Assembly: GCA_024277285.1 (NCBI GenBank)
Contig: JAJRVM010000272.1
Span: forward strand, 1 to 43,338
Reading direction: 5' to 3'
From: Planctomycetota bacterium
GTDB lineage: Bacteria > Planctomycetota > Planctomycetia > Pirellulales > Pirellulaceae
DNA length: 43,338 nt
In this document: one piece after another, positions 8,585-18,608 of the stretch
Layout: every line of letters begins with the position of its first letter
Numbering within the stretch: position 1 is the first letter of the stretch
Program-made: the position numbers and the translations under genes
Notes under the pieces: model-generated
The model's database searches: none
The model's input: only the letters and a program-made list of their open reading frames with translations
Told to the model about the DNA's origin: nothing

Positions 8585-11500
8585 CTATTGCTTGGGTGGC
8601 GTCGCTTCGCGGACCAAGGCGCCATGCTGGTCGCTGAGGACCAGTACGGAGAACTTCTGCACGCCATCCAATTCGTCGGTACTCAGCGAGGCGTAGTCGA
8701 AACGACCGCGAAGATCGGTGTAGCCGTCCTTGTAAAGCTTGGCTTTGCCCTGCGCCGTTTGGGCGTAGACCTTGACGTACGCTTTGGCGACCGGTTTGTG
8801 CGTATCGCGTTGCGTCACCTTGATCTGTCCGTAGTTCTCGATGACCTGTACGGCCAGCGAGTTCGAGAAATAGGGCTGCGTTTGCGTTTCTCCTCCGCCG
8901 ACGATCTCGATCAAGACATTGCTGTTTCGTAGCTCGTCCGGCAAGTCGATTTCAGTGGAATCCCGGTCGGTGGAAAGGCTTACGTTCAAGGAATGGTTCG
9001 GTTTGATGGACGCGAACGTGTCACCGAACTCGTGCACGAACGGGTTGCGGCTGAATAGCAACTCGACATCGACCTGATAGAAGTTGACTTGCAATTTCGT
9101 CAAATTTTGGTGGTTGATGTGAATCTTGCGCGCTTCGACCGTGAAATCGAAATCGGGCTGCGTGGCGGCCAGTTGCGCTTGTTGTTGATCTCGGTCTTTT
9201 GCATCAACCACGTCGACGTTCTTACCACTCGCCTCGTCCAGTTGCGCAACGATCGTGGCAAACGTGTTGCGCCAACGATCGACGGGGTGGTCAACGTATT
9301 TTTCGGCGATCGCGCGCGCCTGTTCGGGTTCGTCGGAGAAGAATTTCAAGTAAGCGGCACAGTAGTCGTATTGCAATTGGGTTGTAATCTTGTCGCGGTT
9401 CACGCGTGCCAGCGCATCGAGTGCCTCTTCGACGCGATCTTGCAGCAGCAGGTAATAGGTAACGGTAAGCAATTCATGGTCGTCCAGTTCACGCTGGTAA
9501 GCCAAGCCTTTGAGGAAGCGGTGGTATTGCCAGTGGAGCCGATCGTTAACGATTTGCCGCCGTTTTCCCAGTGCATGGCTGCGCGCGTTGACCAGCGGCT
9601 TGTACTCGAGGTGTTCGTACGTGCGCCGCACAACAGGGTCGATCGTCAGCAAGGTGCTGTGCAGTGGGCCGCCACACTGGTTGACGATTTGGTCGGCGTG
9701 TTGCAGGTACTGGCGCGCGGCGGGCACCGCATTGTGCTGCAGGGCGTACGACCAGAGTGTATGGTTGTAGACGTGCCGCTGCTGCAGTTGGGCTAAGATC
9801 CGCTCGAACGCCTCGCGATCATGCATGCGCCACGCGATACGCTCGAGGTTCAATTCGTCAATATTGTGCTTGTCCAGGAATGCGACAACGTCATCGAGTG
9901 ATCCATATTGCGAGATGTAGTCCCACGACTCGGTGTCGATCTTGGTCGGCCGATCGACCACTGTCAGCTGCATGGGATCGGCGGCAGCGACCAGTTTTTC
10001 GTTCTTGGCCACATGGACCGGAAAATGCGGGAACTGGCCAGCCTTCGGGAAGTAGAAATGGTATTCGATGGTCTGAGTGTGATACGGTTTTAGGTCGATA
10101 TGCAATGTGTTGGTTGGTTTTCCGCCGAGCAACGCGATGGCACCGCGAGGGATCTGGACCAGCACGTTCAGCTTCTGACGTGTCGAGGTGGGGTTGGTGA
10201 TGACGACCTGGCATCCGTAGACCGTGTGAATAAGGAATTCGTCGGTGATGAACTTGTCGACTTTTTCGCCGTTAACGGTACGCTGGCGGTCGCCCCGTTT
10301 GAAAAAGTTCTGTGTGACCAGCAGTTTGCCAGGCCCTTCGGGTGCGGTAGCCGTTCGTATTTCTTCGTGGTAAACGACAAGCGGTCCGCCCGGTACCAGA
10401 GTCATTTGAGTGCCGTCAAACGTACTCTTGTGTTCGGGGGCGTCGAACGGCAGGTCGAGTACGGCAAGAGCCATGATCATTTCAGGGAAATTGCGAGAGG
10501 CTTCGGCCAGGTTGCGCGACAGGAACGGTTTGGTGGGGTCGTGAGCGGCAAAGTCCTTCCAGAAGGCATTGACGGTTACGAGCGAAGCGTCTTGTTTGTC
10601 GATCGTCAGGTGGTGATAGTTGTTCTCAGCCCATTCTCGGGTCTTTTCCAGCTTGCGATAGAGTTGCCGCAGTTGTTTGCGTTTCTCGACGACGCGGTCG
10701 TCGAAGAATGCATCCGCATCCATGTCTCCAGCCGTAATGGCCAGATCGATTCGATCGCTTTTCCCATCCTTGTCTCTTGCATACCCCTTGCGTTGTCTGG
10801 AGGAAAGCGCTCGTCGCTTGAATTCATATGTGGCCTTGTCCATGTTTTGCTGAGCCCGTCCAAGTTTACCGGCTATGCCAGCCGCCCTACTTGGCGTATC
10901 AGCGGCGAGGGCTGGCGAGGGAGCTGCCGGAGGCGCGGCCTCCGCCAAAGTGCGAAGAACCACTTGCCCGTTGAGGGAATAGTCGAGCCGTTCTCGAGTG
11001 AGTCCGAGCGCGTCATTGGTATTCAACGCACTGCTTTGTGCAGCCGTGTCGAACAGGTGGATGAACCGATCGGTGTTGGGTGGCAACAGGGCGTATAGGT
11101 CACTTACGTGACGCGATGTTCGTTCGCCCTCACCCTGAATGCGCCTGGCCAAGAGAATTCTTTCCACCGTGTTCAGCTGGCCGTACTTCCACGGCTGCAG
11201 GTAGTCAGCAAGATTGTCTTCCAGCAGGAAGTGGTCCATGAACGTCTTGTCCTTCTTGTTGACCAGGTAGGGCTGGACGACCGCGCGGAAGAACTCGGGG
11301 TCCTTCTTGAATAGGAAGAAGCTCAGTTCGTGGCTGGCATGCTTCGAGTAGAGCTCTTGTTTTGCGTCCGCTTTGAGGTTGGGCCAGTTGAGCAGGAATA
11401 AGAACTCGACCAATTTCGAGTCGTTGTTGAGCGTCGTGTAAAGCGCGTAGACCCGTGCCAGACTATCGTACGATTCGAACTTCGCCGTGGTGATGTCATG

Positions 11501-14500
11501 CAGTGTGAACGTCTGACCTGCCGGAACGATCGAGATCTGTTTCTGCTGCGTATAATGCGATTTTGGATCAAGGTTCTTGAGCAGCCGCAGGTCGACGAAC
11601 GAGGTTGCTGGTTCGGGCAATGTTAAACAGCGACTGGTCGTGTTGAGTGGATCGACGGCCACGACCTGAATGTATTGGTGAGGGCCCAACGCATCGCGTG
11701 GCACTTCAATGACTCCCTTTTCATCAGGGGTCAGATTCAGCAGTACGCCGGCCGTGGTGGCGAGGAAATCGAGATCGGCAAAGTTCTCGGTCGGACCAGC
11801 CTTTTTGGCAGCCGCGGAAGCTCCACGTTGTGCCGCCGATTCTGGACGCGCGTTCGTTTCCCCATATTCACCCCCGGCGGCGGCCACTTGGGCACCCGTT
11901 TGCGTATCACGCACGGCCCATGGATTCAGCAGTAGCGACGGACGTTGGAGCATATTGCCCGGGTACTTCGTGGCGTACCGGCGGTCAATAATGTAACGAT
12001 ACTCGTCGCCAATGTTGCGTCCGGTCAGGTAAACTGACGGCGCAGGTCGCTGCCAGAACATATAGGGCTCGGCACCACGCACTTTGCCCAGCCGAGAGAA
12101 TACGTCGTATTCGGGAACGTAACGCGAGGCGTAGATGTGTACACGCGCGAATTTGGAAACGTTGCGCAATTGGATGTTCAGTGTGTCGTCGGTAGGCGTA
12201 ATCGATTCGATTTGCAGCGGTTTGAGCGGCGATGTTTCGAGCTGTCGTAAGGGACCGACGATGTAGCGGCCCAGCTTATGCCCCTCAGCCACCCGCATCG
12301 CAATGCGTGTGCCAGTCATCTTGTACAGCAAATCATAATCGCCAGCAGGAAGACCCTTGATGACCAGCAGGCCGTCGTCGAGACTGAGGTGGTCGAAGCG
12401 GTCGATGCCAAACGTGTTGCCACTGAGTTGCAGCAGCGAGAGTTCGTCACGTGACACTTCCTTCTTGCTGCCCAGGTAGGGCAACGTGATCGGTTCGCCA
12501 ACACGCTCGTGGACGGTTCTTGGGAAAGTGTGTCGGTCGCCAATCAGGCTCCATGAATGTGAGGTTTCTTCGGGGCCTTTCGCGGCGAAGGAGCGGATGC
12601 CGGTCAGTTTTCCGAGTGCAACGCGTCCCTGAGGGTCGGTCTTGAGTACGATATGAATCGCGTCGCGAAAATCACGATGCTGGAACGTCAGTGATACCGG
12701 GCGCGCCACCATGGGCTCGCCAGTTCGACCGCGAAGCTCTAACGTGTACTGTCCGGCTGCCTGCAACAGATGAAGGTCCTCCATCTTGTCGGTGCGATCG
12801 ATCCCGTTGAGCGAGAAAGAATCTTCGGCGGCGAGGTCGATTTTCTTGCCGGTGATGCACGACGTGATTTTCGCCGATAATCGAACGTGGAGTCGGACGA
12901 GTCGTTGTGGGACCAGGAAATCGTGGATCGCGTCGCGGTCTTCGTAAAGTTTGAATGCGGGAAGGTCGACCGACGAGGAGGTGCCGTCCAGGTCGGTGGA
13001 GGTGAGGACCAGTTTGACGTCTTCGAGCAGTTTCAATGAGACGGGCGTGCCGTTGATCGACAGTCCCGGTCGAATGACGACTTGCGATTTCTTGCCCCGG
13101 AGTAACGACTCGCGGTCGACATAGAATCCGGCCTTGAATTCGTAGTTCTCGCCCTCGTGTTGAAAAGACGCCAATGCAGAATAGGTCTCGCCCTTGGAGC
13201 CTGGGATCGGCGCGGAAATCACGATCGCTTGATGGCCTGGTTGCGTGCTGAAAGGGACCGTGATCGTGCCGTCCAACACGGTTTCTTTTTTCTCCTCGCG
13301 GTCGGCTTCACTGCTGTCGGCTCTATCGCCAGCCCTCTCGGCTCGGTACTCGTGACCGGCAACCCAGACGCAAGCGTCCTTAACCTGTTGGTTGTTTTCA
13401 TCCAGGATCGTGAATGACTGGCCGATCGGTGTTGTTTGGATCAAGTGATGAAGTCGGCCTTTGCGGATCAAGGCGCGGCTGCTCTGCCCGTTGCCGATGA
13501 AATCGATCACGTAGATGCCTTCATGATCGAGCATGGGGAAGTCGAATTTGCGTGTGATGCGACGTAGTGGTGGATCGTCGTAGTGGTGCGTTTGTTCAAA
13601 GTTCGCGACCAATCCATCCAGATTGATGTCGGTATCGATCTCTCGACCCGTTTGCCGGTAGAAGTTCTTCGTGTTGATCTCGAAGACTTTGACAATCAAC
13701 GTCGATACGTTCTTGATATGCAGTTGCAGGCTCACTGAGTCGTCGGCACGGTAACGCGTCTTGTTGGCGAAATCGAAATCGATATCGACTCGTTCTCGCA
13801 GTTGGCGAAACGGCTCGGGCGGCAACTGCGATGCCCACTGCTCTGCGGCGCCGAGGCCATTGACGATTGTGGTTTCCGCATACAGGTGCCGCAAGTACGT
13901 GTCGTTGATCAGCGATTCATATTCGTGTGTGTTGTCGGCTTCGACCAGAAAGTGAGCCAAGTAGCTGCGCACCAACGGTTCGTCGTTCCCAATGGGTGGC
14001 AGCAGCGTAACGCCGTCGTAGGTAGCGTTCAGATCGCAGGCGAATCGCTTGAGCGACTCGGACTCGCGCATTGCCTTCGAGATGTACGAAGTCGAGCGTG
14101 GCAGCTTCAGGTAAGCCAAGAACCTTATCTTGTCGAATTTGCCTTGGCTGCGGTCAAGCAGCAGGCGGTGGTAGAGCACGTGTGCTTTGAGTGAGTTGTG
14201 AACCGGATCCAGCTGATCAGCGAATGCTTGCAGCCGATCAAGATAGGCGGCCATCGCACCTGGATCGTTTCGCCAATCGACATCCACGCTCGGTTGCAAC
14301 TTGGTTAGGTAGACGTTCACAAATGCGCCGTGATTCAGAAGACGCGGCTGCAGCTTGAGTAACTCGTCCAATTGCGTCTTGAGTAACTGGCGATGAATCT
14401 TCTGTGCTCCAAAACCCTTCGATTGTGGGTAACTCAAATCGGCGGCGATCAGGCCTACCAGATTTGCATAGTCAGGCCGTTCTAGTCGCTCGAGCAGTTG

Positions 14501-15025
14501 GCGACGTTGGGCCGGGTTGAGTTGGTCGTCGATTAGCCACTCAAACGCGGATCCGTGGAATCCGTTCAAGCTGTTTCCGTGCATCTGCAATGCGTGTTGC
14601 TTGAAACGCTCGCGGCTGATTATGTCTGCGGCTAGCGCCGTTGGCAGGTTGGGGGCGGCATTCAATTCTTCACGACGGTGCGGATAGTGAATACCGAAAC
14701 GGTTGCGCAGGTAACTCAACGATTTTTGGGGATTTGCGGAGTAGGACAAAAGTGCTTGGCGAGTGCGAATCTCCCATACCTGCGCGGTTTCGCCGTGCCG
14801 AGCGACCCATGCTTTGAGCACCTCGCCGACCTTGTCGTACTGTTGGATGTTGAGCAAGTGGATGGAGGTCCAATAGTAAAACTCCTGCGTGCCGGGGATG
14901 AGCTGTTGCAGCGCTGCCTCGCGATCCTTCGCCAAGGCGAAATCCTCGACAAACTCAATCTCGCCAGCCCCACCTGCCGCGATTCCGGATAACATGATCA
15001 CTCCCGTTAACAGCACGACTCTCAT
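8585..15025 (-). CDS. Giant secreted protein, macroglobulin-like in style, function unknown
   Basis: The gene encodes about 2,146 residues. The ATG at 15025 has GGAG six bases upstream and is followed by a signal peptide (about residues 1-23); the frame extends four codons further only to a TTG. The sequence alternates helical repeat-like stretches (N-terminal 300 residues; about 1,700-1,950) with many beta-rich segments resembling MG2/bacterial alpha-2-macroglobulin domains, for example LQLHIKNVSTLIVKVFEI. A charged linker follows an Ala/Pro-rich stretch near residue 1,370. The last 90 residues resemble a carboxypeptidase-regulatory-like beta-sandwich (GYTDLRGRFDY). No thioester motif of the CxEQ type is visible. 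Most likely it is an envelope or extracellular structural protein; no specific activity is supported. Direct repeats lie on both sides of the gene. Confidence 0.75.
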   Translation of the reverse strand: MRVVLLTGVIMLSGIAAGGAGEIEFVEDFALAKDREAALQQLIPGTQEFYYWTSIHLLNIQQYDKVGEVLKAWVARHGETAQVWEIRTRQALLSYSANPQKSLSYLRNRFGIHYPHRREELNAAPNLPTALAADIISRERFKQHALQMHGNSLNGFHGSAFEWLIDDQLNPAQRRQLLERLERPDYANLVGLIAADLSYPQSKGFGAQKIHRQLLKTQLDELLKLQPRLLNHGAFVNVYLTKLQPSVDVDWRNDPGAMAAYLDRLQAFADQLDPVHNSLKAHVLYHRLLLDRSQGKFDKIRFLAYLKLPRSTSYISKAMRESESLKRFACDLNATYDGVTLLPPIGNDEPLVRSYLAHFLVEADNTHEYESLINDTYLRHLYAETTIVNGLGAAEQWASQLPPEPFRQLRERVDIDFDFANKTRYRADDSVSLQLHIKNVSTLIVKVFEINTKNFYRQTGREIDTDINLDGLVANFEQTHHYDDPPLRRITRKFDFPMLDHEGIYVIDFIGNGQSSRALIRKGRLHHLIQTTPIGQSFTILDENNQQVKDACVWVAGHEYRAERAGDRADSSEADREEKKETVLDGTITVPFSTQPGHQAIVISAPIPGSKGETYSALASFQHEGENYEFKAGFYVDRESLLRGKKSQVVIRPGLSINGTPVSLKLLEDVKLVLTSTDLDGTSSSVDLPAFKLYEDRDAIHDFLVPQRLVRLHVRLSAKITSCITGKKIDLAAEDSFSLNGIDRTDKMEDLHLLQAAGQYTLELRGRTGEPMVARPVSLTFQHRDFRDAIHIVLKTDPQGRVALGKLTGIRSFAAKGPEETSHSWSLIGDRHTFPRTVHERVGEPITLPYLGSKKEVSRDELSLLQLSGNTFGIDRFDHLSLDDGLLVIKGLPAGDYDLLYKMTGTRIAMRVAEGHKLGRYIVGPLRQLETSPLKPLQIESITPTDDTLNIQLRNVSKFARVHIYASRYVPEYDVFSRLGKVRGAEPYMFWQRPAPSVYLTGRNIGDEYRYIIDRRYATKYPGNMLQRPSLLLNPWAVRDTQTGAQVAAAGGEYGETNARPESAAQRGASAAAKKAGPTENFADLDFLATTAGVLLNLTPDEKGVIEVPRDALGPHQYIQVVAVDPLNTTSRCLTLPEPATSFVDLRLLKNLDPKSHYTQQKQISIVPAGQTFTLHDITTAKFESYDSLARVYALYTTLNNDSKLVEFLFLLNWPNLKADAKQELYSKHASHELSFFLFKKDPEFFRAVVQPYLVNKKDKTFMDHFLLEDNLADYLQPWKYGQLNTVERILLARRIQGEGERTSRHVSDLYALLPPNTDRFIHLFDTAAQSSALNTNDALGLTRERLDYSLNGQVVLRTLAEAAPPAAPSPALAADTPSRAAGIAGKLGRAQQNMDKATYEFKRRALSSRQRKGYARDKDGKSDRIDLAITAGDMDADAFFDDRVVEKRKQLRQLYRKLEKTREWAENNYHHLTIDKQDASLVTVNAFWKDFAAHDPTKPFLSRNLAEASRNFPEMIMALAVLDLPFDAPEHKSTFDGTQMTLVPGGPLVVYHEEIRTATAPEGPGKLLVTQNFFKRGDRQRTVNGEKVDKFITDEFLIHTVYGCQVVITNPTSTRQKLNVLVQIPRGAIALLGGKPTNTLHIDLKPYHTQTIEYHFYFPKAGQFPHFPVHVAKNEKLVAAADPMQLTVVDRPTKIDTESWDYISQYGSLDDVVAFLDKHNIDELNLERIAWRMHDREAFERILAQLQQRHVYNHTLWSYALQHNAVPAARQYLQHADQIVNQCGGPLHSTLLTIDPVVRRTYEHLEYKPLVNARSHALGKRRQIVNDRLHWQYHRFLKGLAYQRELDDHELLTVTYYLLLQDRVEEALDALARVNRDKITTQLQYDYCAAYLKFFSDEPEQARAIAEKYVDHPVDRWRNTFATIVAQLDEASGKNVDVVDAKDRDQQQAQLAATQPDFDFTVEARKIHINHQNLTKLQVNFYQVDVELLFSRNPFVHEFGDTFASIKPNHSLNVSLSTDRDSTEIDLPDELRNSNVLIEIVGGGETQTQPYFSNSLAVQVIENYGQIKVTQRDTHKPVAKAYVKVYAQTAQGKAKLYKDGYTDLRGRFDYASLSTDELDGVQKFSVLVLSDQHGALVREATPPKQ

Positions 15026-15264
15026 GGCAGACTCCAAAACGCGAAAGGTACACCGGAATCAGGGCGAGCGACAGCAGACGGACCCGAGGACGTGGCACGC
15101 ACATTCGGGTCGATGACGACGGTTTGCCGAACCGAGGCACACGCTGCCATCGCAAGATTAGCTTTTGTTGGGACGCCGTTGCCGATAGAAAAGTTCCAAT
15201 GAAGTCGCAAACGCACTCGCAGGGTGGGCGGCATTCAGCCCATCGGAGGGGGCTTGTCGGTTTG

Positions 15265-15392
15265 CCAGACAGTCTGATTTCGGCTTGTGGCTCGGGATTC
15301 CATCCCGAGCATGAGCAGGTTCAAGTCTCCAGAAAGTCATCTATTGCCACCGAGCCCACAGGAACGAAGCCTCAAAGAACCAGACTGTCTGG
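15265..15392. mobile_element. Small non-coding element with 12-bp terminal inverted repeats
   Basis: CCAGACAGTCTG at 15265-15276 is matched exactly in inverted form by CAGACTGTCTGG at 15381-15392. Between them lies the hairpin GCTCGGGAT, TCC, ATCCCGAGC (15290-15310), then a tail with TCTATTGCCACCGAGC and CTCAAAGAAC. The same element, slightly altered, occurs at 43050-43191. Its size (128 bp), inverted ends and lack of coding capacity fit a MITE-like element. No clear target-site duplication was seen. Confidence 0.6.
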
Positions 15393-15472
15393 TAAATCGC
15401 TATCGTGGCAGGAAGCGGAGGCTGACGAAGCGGGTGTGGCGTTGCAAGAACTGCGGCGCGCGGTGTCCGCGT

Positions 15473-15948
15473 GTGCCACTGCATGCTCGTACGAGTTCCC
15501 CATCCCGATCGATTTGATGCTTTTGGACAGCTAACCAACACACCGCCGCACACTGCACGCAGTGCGAACCGGCTAGCAACTCCCCAACTGGCAGCTCGAG
15601 CGACGCTTCGCACTGCTCAACTTGGCGTTCTCGTGTTCGTGTCGATTTGTGACTTTGTTGGGGTGTCTGCCGTTAGCAAACGTACGGAATGTTGGTGCCA
15701 CTGCATGCTCGGACGCTCATACCATCCCGATCGATCCGGCACTTCCAACCGCTCCGCCATCACACCGCCGCACACTGCACGCAGTGCGAACCGGCTAGCC
15801 GGTTTCCAATGGCAGCTCGAGCGACGCTTCGCACTGCTCAACTTGGCGTTCTCGTGTACGCGTCGGTTTGCGGCTTTGTTGGAGGGAATGATATTAGAAC
15901 ACGTACGGAATGAGCAGTGGCACGGACGCGCGCTGGAAATCGTGTGTA
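15473..15948. repeat. Modular repeat of about 220 bp, site 2 (two modules)
   Basis: Module one runs from about 15473 to 15690 and module two from 15691 to about 15911. Both contain CACACCGCCGCACACTGCAC, the inverted pair GCAGTGCGAA and TTCGCACTGC, and CTCAACTTGGCGTTCTCGTG. The second also has the perfect palindrome CCGGCTAGCCGG. The tail GAGCAGTGGCACGGACGCGC follows, as at 8421. The two sites lie on either side of the giant gene. The rest of 15026-16008 shows no recognisable gene. Confidence 0.85.
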
Positions 15949-16008
15949 CCTGCTGCGCTGCCGCCGCGCCGTTCGCTAGACTGCGAAGGGCGCGATTTCA
16001 GGGCAGAG

Positions 16009-17107
16009 TTACTTTCCTCCAGCACGCCATCGCAAATAGGCGTCGAGGAACCCGTCGATTCCACCGTCGAGTACTTTTTGGAAACTCCCTTCCGCGTGGC
16101 CCGTTCGAGCGTCTTTTACGCGCTGGTCGGGGTGTAGGAAATAGTTGCGGATCTGCGAGCCGAACCCGATGCGCGACTTGTCCTTATACTTCTTAGCCTG
16201 TTCGGCTTCCCGCTTTTCTTCCTCCACGCGAGCGATACGCGAACGAAGCATTTTCCATGCAGCGGCTCGATTCTTATGCTGGCTGCGCTCGTTCTGGCAC
16301 TGCACCACGGTCCCTGTCGGTTCATGCGTCAAACGAATGGCGCTATCGGTCTTATTAACGTGCTGACCACCGGCGCCGCTGGCACGGTAGGTATCGACGC
16401 GCACGTCCTTCTCGTCGATTTCGAGGTCCACGCTGTCGGCGATTTCGGGCGAAACATCGACGGCGGCAAAACTGGTCTGGCGTTTCCCTTCCGCATTGAA
16501 CGGGCTAATACGAACCAGCCGGTGGATCCCCATTTCGCCACGCAAGTAGCCGTAGGCCATGGGCCCGCGAACCGCGATGGTCGCGCTGTTGATGCCCGCT
16601 TCGTCATTGTCGTTGCGATCGAGCAAAGCAACGGAATAATCGTTACGTTGAGCCCACTGCGTATACATACGCAATAGCATATCGGCCCAATCGTTTGCAT
16701 CTGTGCCACCATCCCGAGCATTGATTGTCAGCAATGCGCCGGCGCTGTCGTGTGGACCGTTGAGTAAAGCCTTGAGTTCCAAGTCATCGACCACGGTGTT
16801 CAACCGGCGAACCTCCGTCGCAACTTCACCGGTCATCGACTCATCTTCCTCAGCCATCTCCATCAGCACAGCCAAGTCCTCAGCCGCACTGGTGGCTTCT
16901 TTGAGCGGGCCTAGCAGGGCTTTGAGTGACTTCAGTTCGCTCACGACCGTCTGCGCGGTCTCCTGGTTATCCCAGAATCCGGGCGCGGCCATCTGCTGCT
17001 CGATTTCAGCAACACGTTTTTCTTTTGCGGCCCAGTCAAAGACTGTCTCGTAGCTTGACGATCCGATCCTGAATCCGTGCGGCCATGTCAACGATCTCGG
17101 CATCCAT
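16009..17107 (-). CDS. prfB: Peptide chain release factor 2, with programmed +1 frameshift
   Basis: RF2 recognises UGA and UAA and triggers peptide release at the ribosome. The SPF anticodon tripeptide is in RISPFNAEGKRQ, and the peptidyl-transferase loop is SGAGGQHVNKTDSA. The gene is in two frames. An ATG at 17107, with AGGAG ten bases upstream, reads 23 codons to CTT followed by an in-frame TGA (17036-17038). Slipping forward one base on CTT gives GAC TGG GCC and continues as DWAAKEKRVAEIEQQ to the stop at 16009. The product is then 365 residues, the usual RF2 length. This is the classic autoregulatory site: low RF2 lets the ribosome stall and shift. The ATG at 17103 that opens the long frame is out of phase with the true start. 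Confidence 0.95.
17035..17041 (-). promoter_or_regulatory. prfB: RF2 programmed frameshift site (CTTTGAC)
   Basis: On the minus strand the slippery CTT (17041-17039), stop TGA (17038-17036) and following C (17035) form the canonical heptamer. The bases ahead of CTT read CTACGAGACAGT, without the AGGGGG Shine-Dalgarno-like stimulator known from E. coli. Confidence 0.92.
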
Positions 17108-17158
17108 CTCTTATGTACTCCTAAATGAGCTCACACCTTGGGCAGGTGACCCTTCTTC

Positions 17159-17221
17159 CACGCAGAATCCCTCATCACGCAGAATCCCTCATCACGCAGA
17201 ATCCCTCATCACACAGAATCA
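17159..17221. repeat. 17-bp tandem repeat, three copies plus a decayed fourth
   Basis: The unit CACGCAGAATCCCTCAT repeats exactly at 17159, 17176 and 17193 and then decays to CACACAGAATCATAG. It lies between the divergent prfB and mnmA genes, so it may sit in one of their promoter regions. Nothing else was recognised between 17108 and 17477. Confidence 0.9.
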
Positions 17222-17477
17222 TAGTATCTAAGCACCCCGTGATGGAAGGTGCCAACGTGGCGCGGCGCAGTACCCTGGGGCGTGAGAAACAGTCGATCCG
17301 GTATGGGGCCCGGGTTCTGACGCTTCGACGTGTCGCTAGAATAGCCAGTATGGGCGGTGTTCTGGTTGGCTCGTGACGTTCGCCCTCCAGTGACGCAGAC
17401 TGAAGACGCACCAGTCGATATATTTCAGCGGTGTACGGTTCGGCATTTTTCTTCGACTTCTTTGTTGGACAACGAAT

Positions 17478-18608
17478 ATGGCACGTGTGGTTCTAGCAAT
17501 GTCGGGAGGGGTCGACAGCAGCGTCGCGGCTCATCTCTTGCAGCAAGAAGGGCATGACGTGGTTGGCGTCTTCATGCGGCACGGCGAAAAGTCGGTGGCG
17601 GCATGTGCGGTCGATGCCGAGTCATCAACCGAGCTGTCAACCGCAACGCTGCCCGTGATCGATGCGAGGTCCGATCATAAACAGGGCTGTTGCAGTGCCG
17701 CTGACGCTCAAGATGCCAGACGTGTCGCCGATCAGCTTGATATCCCGTTCTACGCGGTTAATTTCCAGTCGGAATTTCAGCAGATTATTGACTACTTCGT
17801 CGAACAATATGTGCATGGGCGGACTCCCAACCCGTGCATTGTCTGCAATCAATGGCTGAAATTTGGCAAACTATTTGACTATGCCGACAGCGTCGATGCG
17901 CAGTATGTCGCCACGGGCCACTACGCGCGCTGCATATTGGCCGATGACGGCACGCCGTGGCTCTGTCGTGGCGTTGACCACGACAAGGATCAGTCGTATG
18001 TGCTGTTTGGGATCGAGCGGGAACGTTTTCAACGCATGCTGCTGCCGGTCGGGCAGTTCCGTAAATCGGAGATTCGTCAACTGGCCCTCGAACTTGGATT
18101 GCGCGTTGCCGATAAGCGAGATAGTCAGGAAATCTGTTTCGTAACGTCGGGGAAACACGATGAATTTGTCCGTGCGCGACGTGGCAACCAGGACACGGCG
18201 GGGAGAATCGTGACCACCGAAGGCGCGATTGTCGGTCACCATGCGGGGATCGAACGTTTTACGGTCGGCCAGCGCAAAGGGTTGGGAGTGGCTATGGGAT
18301 CACCCTATTTCGTGGTCCGAATTGATCCCACAACGTACGATGTGGTGATCGGTCGTCGCGAACAGTTGGCGCGCCGTGAACTCGTGGCAGCGAAAGTTAG
18401 TTGGCTCGCGTCCCCTCCGGTGGGGGAAGTGCGTTGCCGCGCCAAGATCCGCTACAATTCGCCACCGGCCCTTGCCACGGCCGCGTTACTGGATAACAAC
18501 CGGTTGCATGTCCAGTTTGATGACCCTTGTTACGGTGTCGCTCCAGGCCAAGCGGTTGTCTGCTATGACGGTGATCGCGTCTTGGGCGGTGGCTGGATTG
18601 AATCGTGA
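17478..18608 (+). CDS. mnmA: tRNA-specific 2-thiouridylase MnmA
   Basis: MnmA activates U34 of Lys, Glu and Gln tRNAs with ATP and inserts sulfur to give 2-thiouridine. The PP-loop SGGVDSS lies at residues 9-15. The catalytic Cys120 is in NPCIVCN, and the second Cys220 is in QEICFVTSG. TGHYAR and HDKDQSYVL are also conserved. The 376-residue length is normal. Compared with the common bacterial form, a longer loop (about residues 36-70, Ala/Ser/Thr-rich with two Cys at 71-72) follows the first strand. The ATG at 17478 is preceded by only a weak GGA. The 290 bases after the stop, up to floA, show nothing I can name. Confidence 0.96.
   Translation: MARVVLAMSGGVDSSVAAHLLQQEGHDVVGVFMRHGEKSVAACAVDAESSTELSTATLPVIDARSDHKQGCCSAADAQDARRVADQLDIPFYAVNFQSEFQQIIDYFVEQYVHGRTPNPCIVCNQWLKFGKLFDYADSVDAQYVATGHYARCILADDGTPWLCRGVDHDKDQSYVLFGIERERFQRMLLPVGQFRKSEIRQLALELGLRVADKRDSQEICFVTSGKHDEFVRARRGNQDTAGRIVTTEGAIVGHHAGIERFTVGQRKGLGVAMGSPYFVVRIDPTTYDVVIGRREQLARRELVAAKVSWLASPPVGEVRCRAKIRYNSPPALATAALLDNNRLHVQFDDPCYGVAPGQAVVCYDGDRVLGGGWIES

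Noticed and set aside
10100..11098. Plus-strand open frame of about 330 codons opposite the giant gene
   Set aside because: It is a shadow of the minus-strand coding frame: no ribosome site, no motif, and the opposite strand reads a continuous protein with a signal peptide.
8585..15025. Thioester-type alpha-2-macroglobulin
   Set aside because: All Cys contexts were inspected and none reads CxEQ; a general macroglobulin-like style remains possible.
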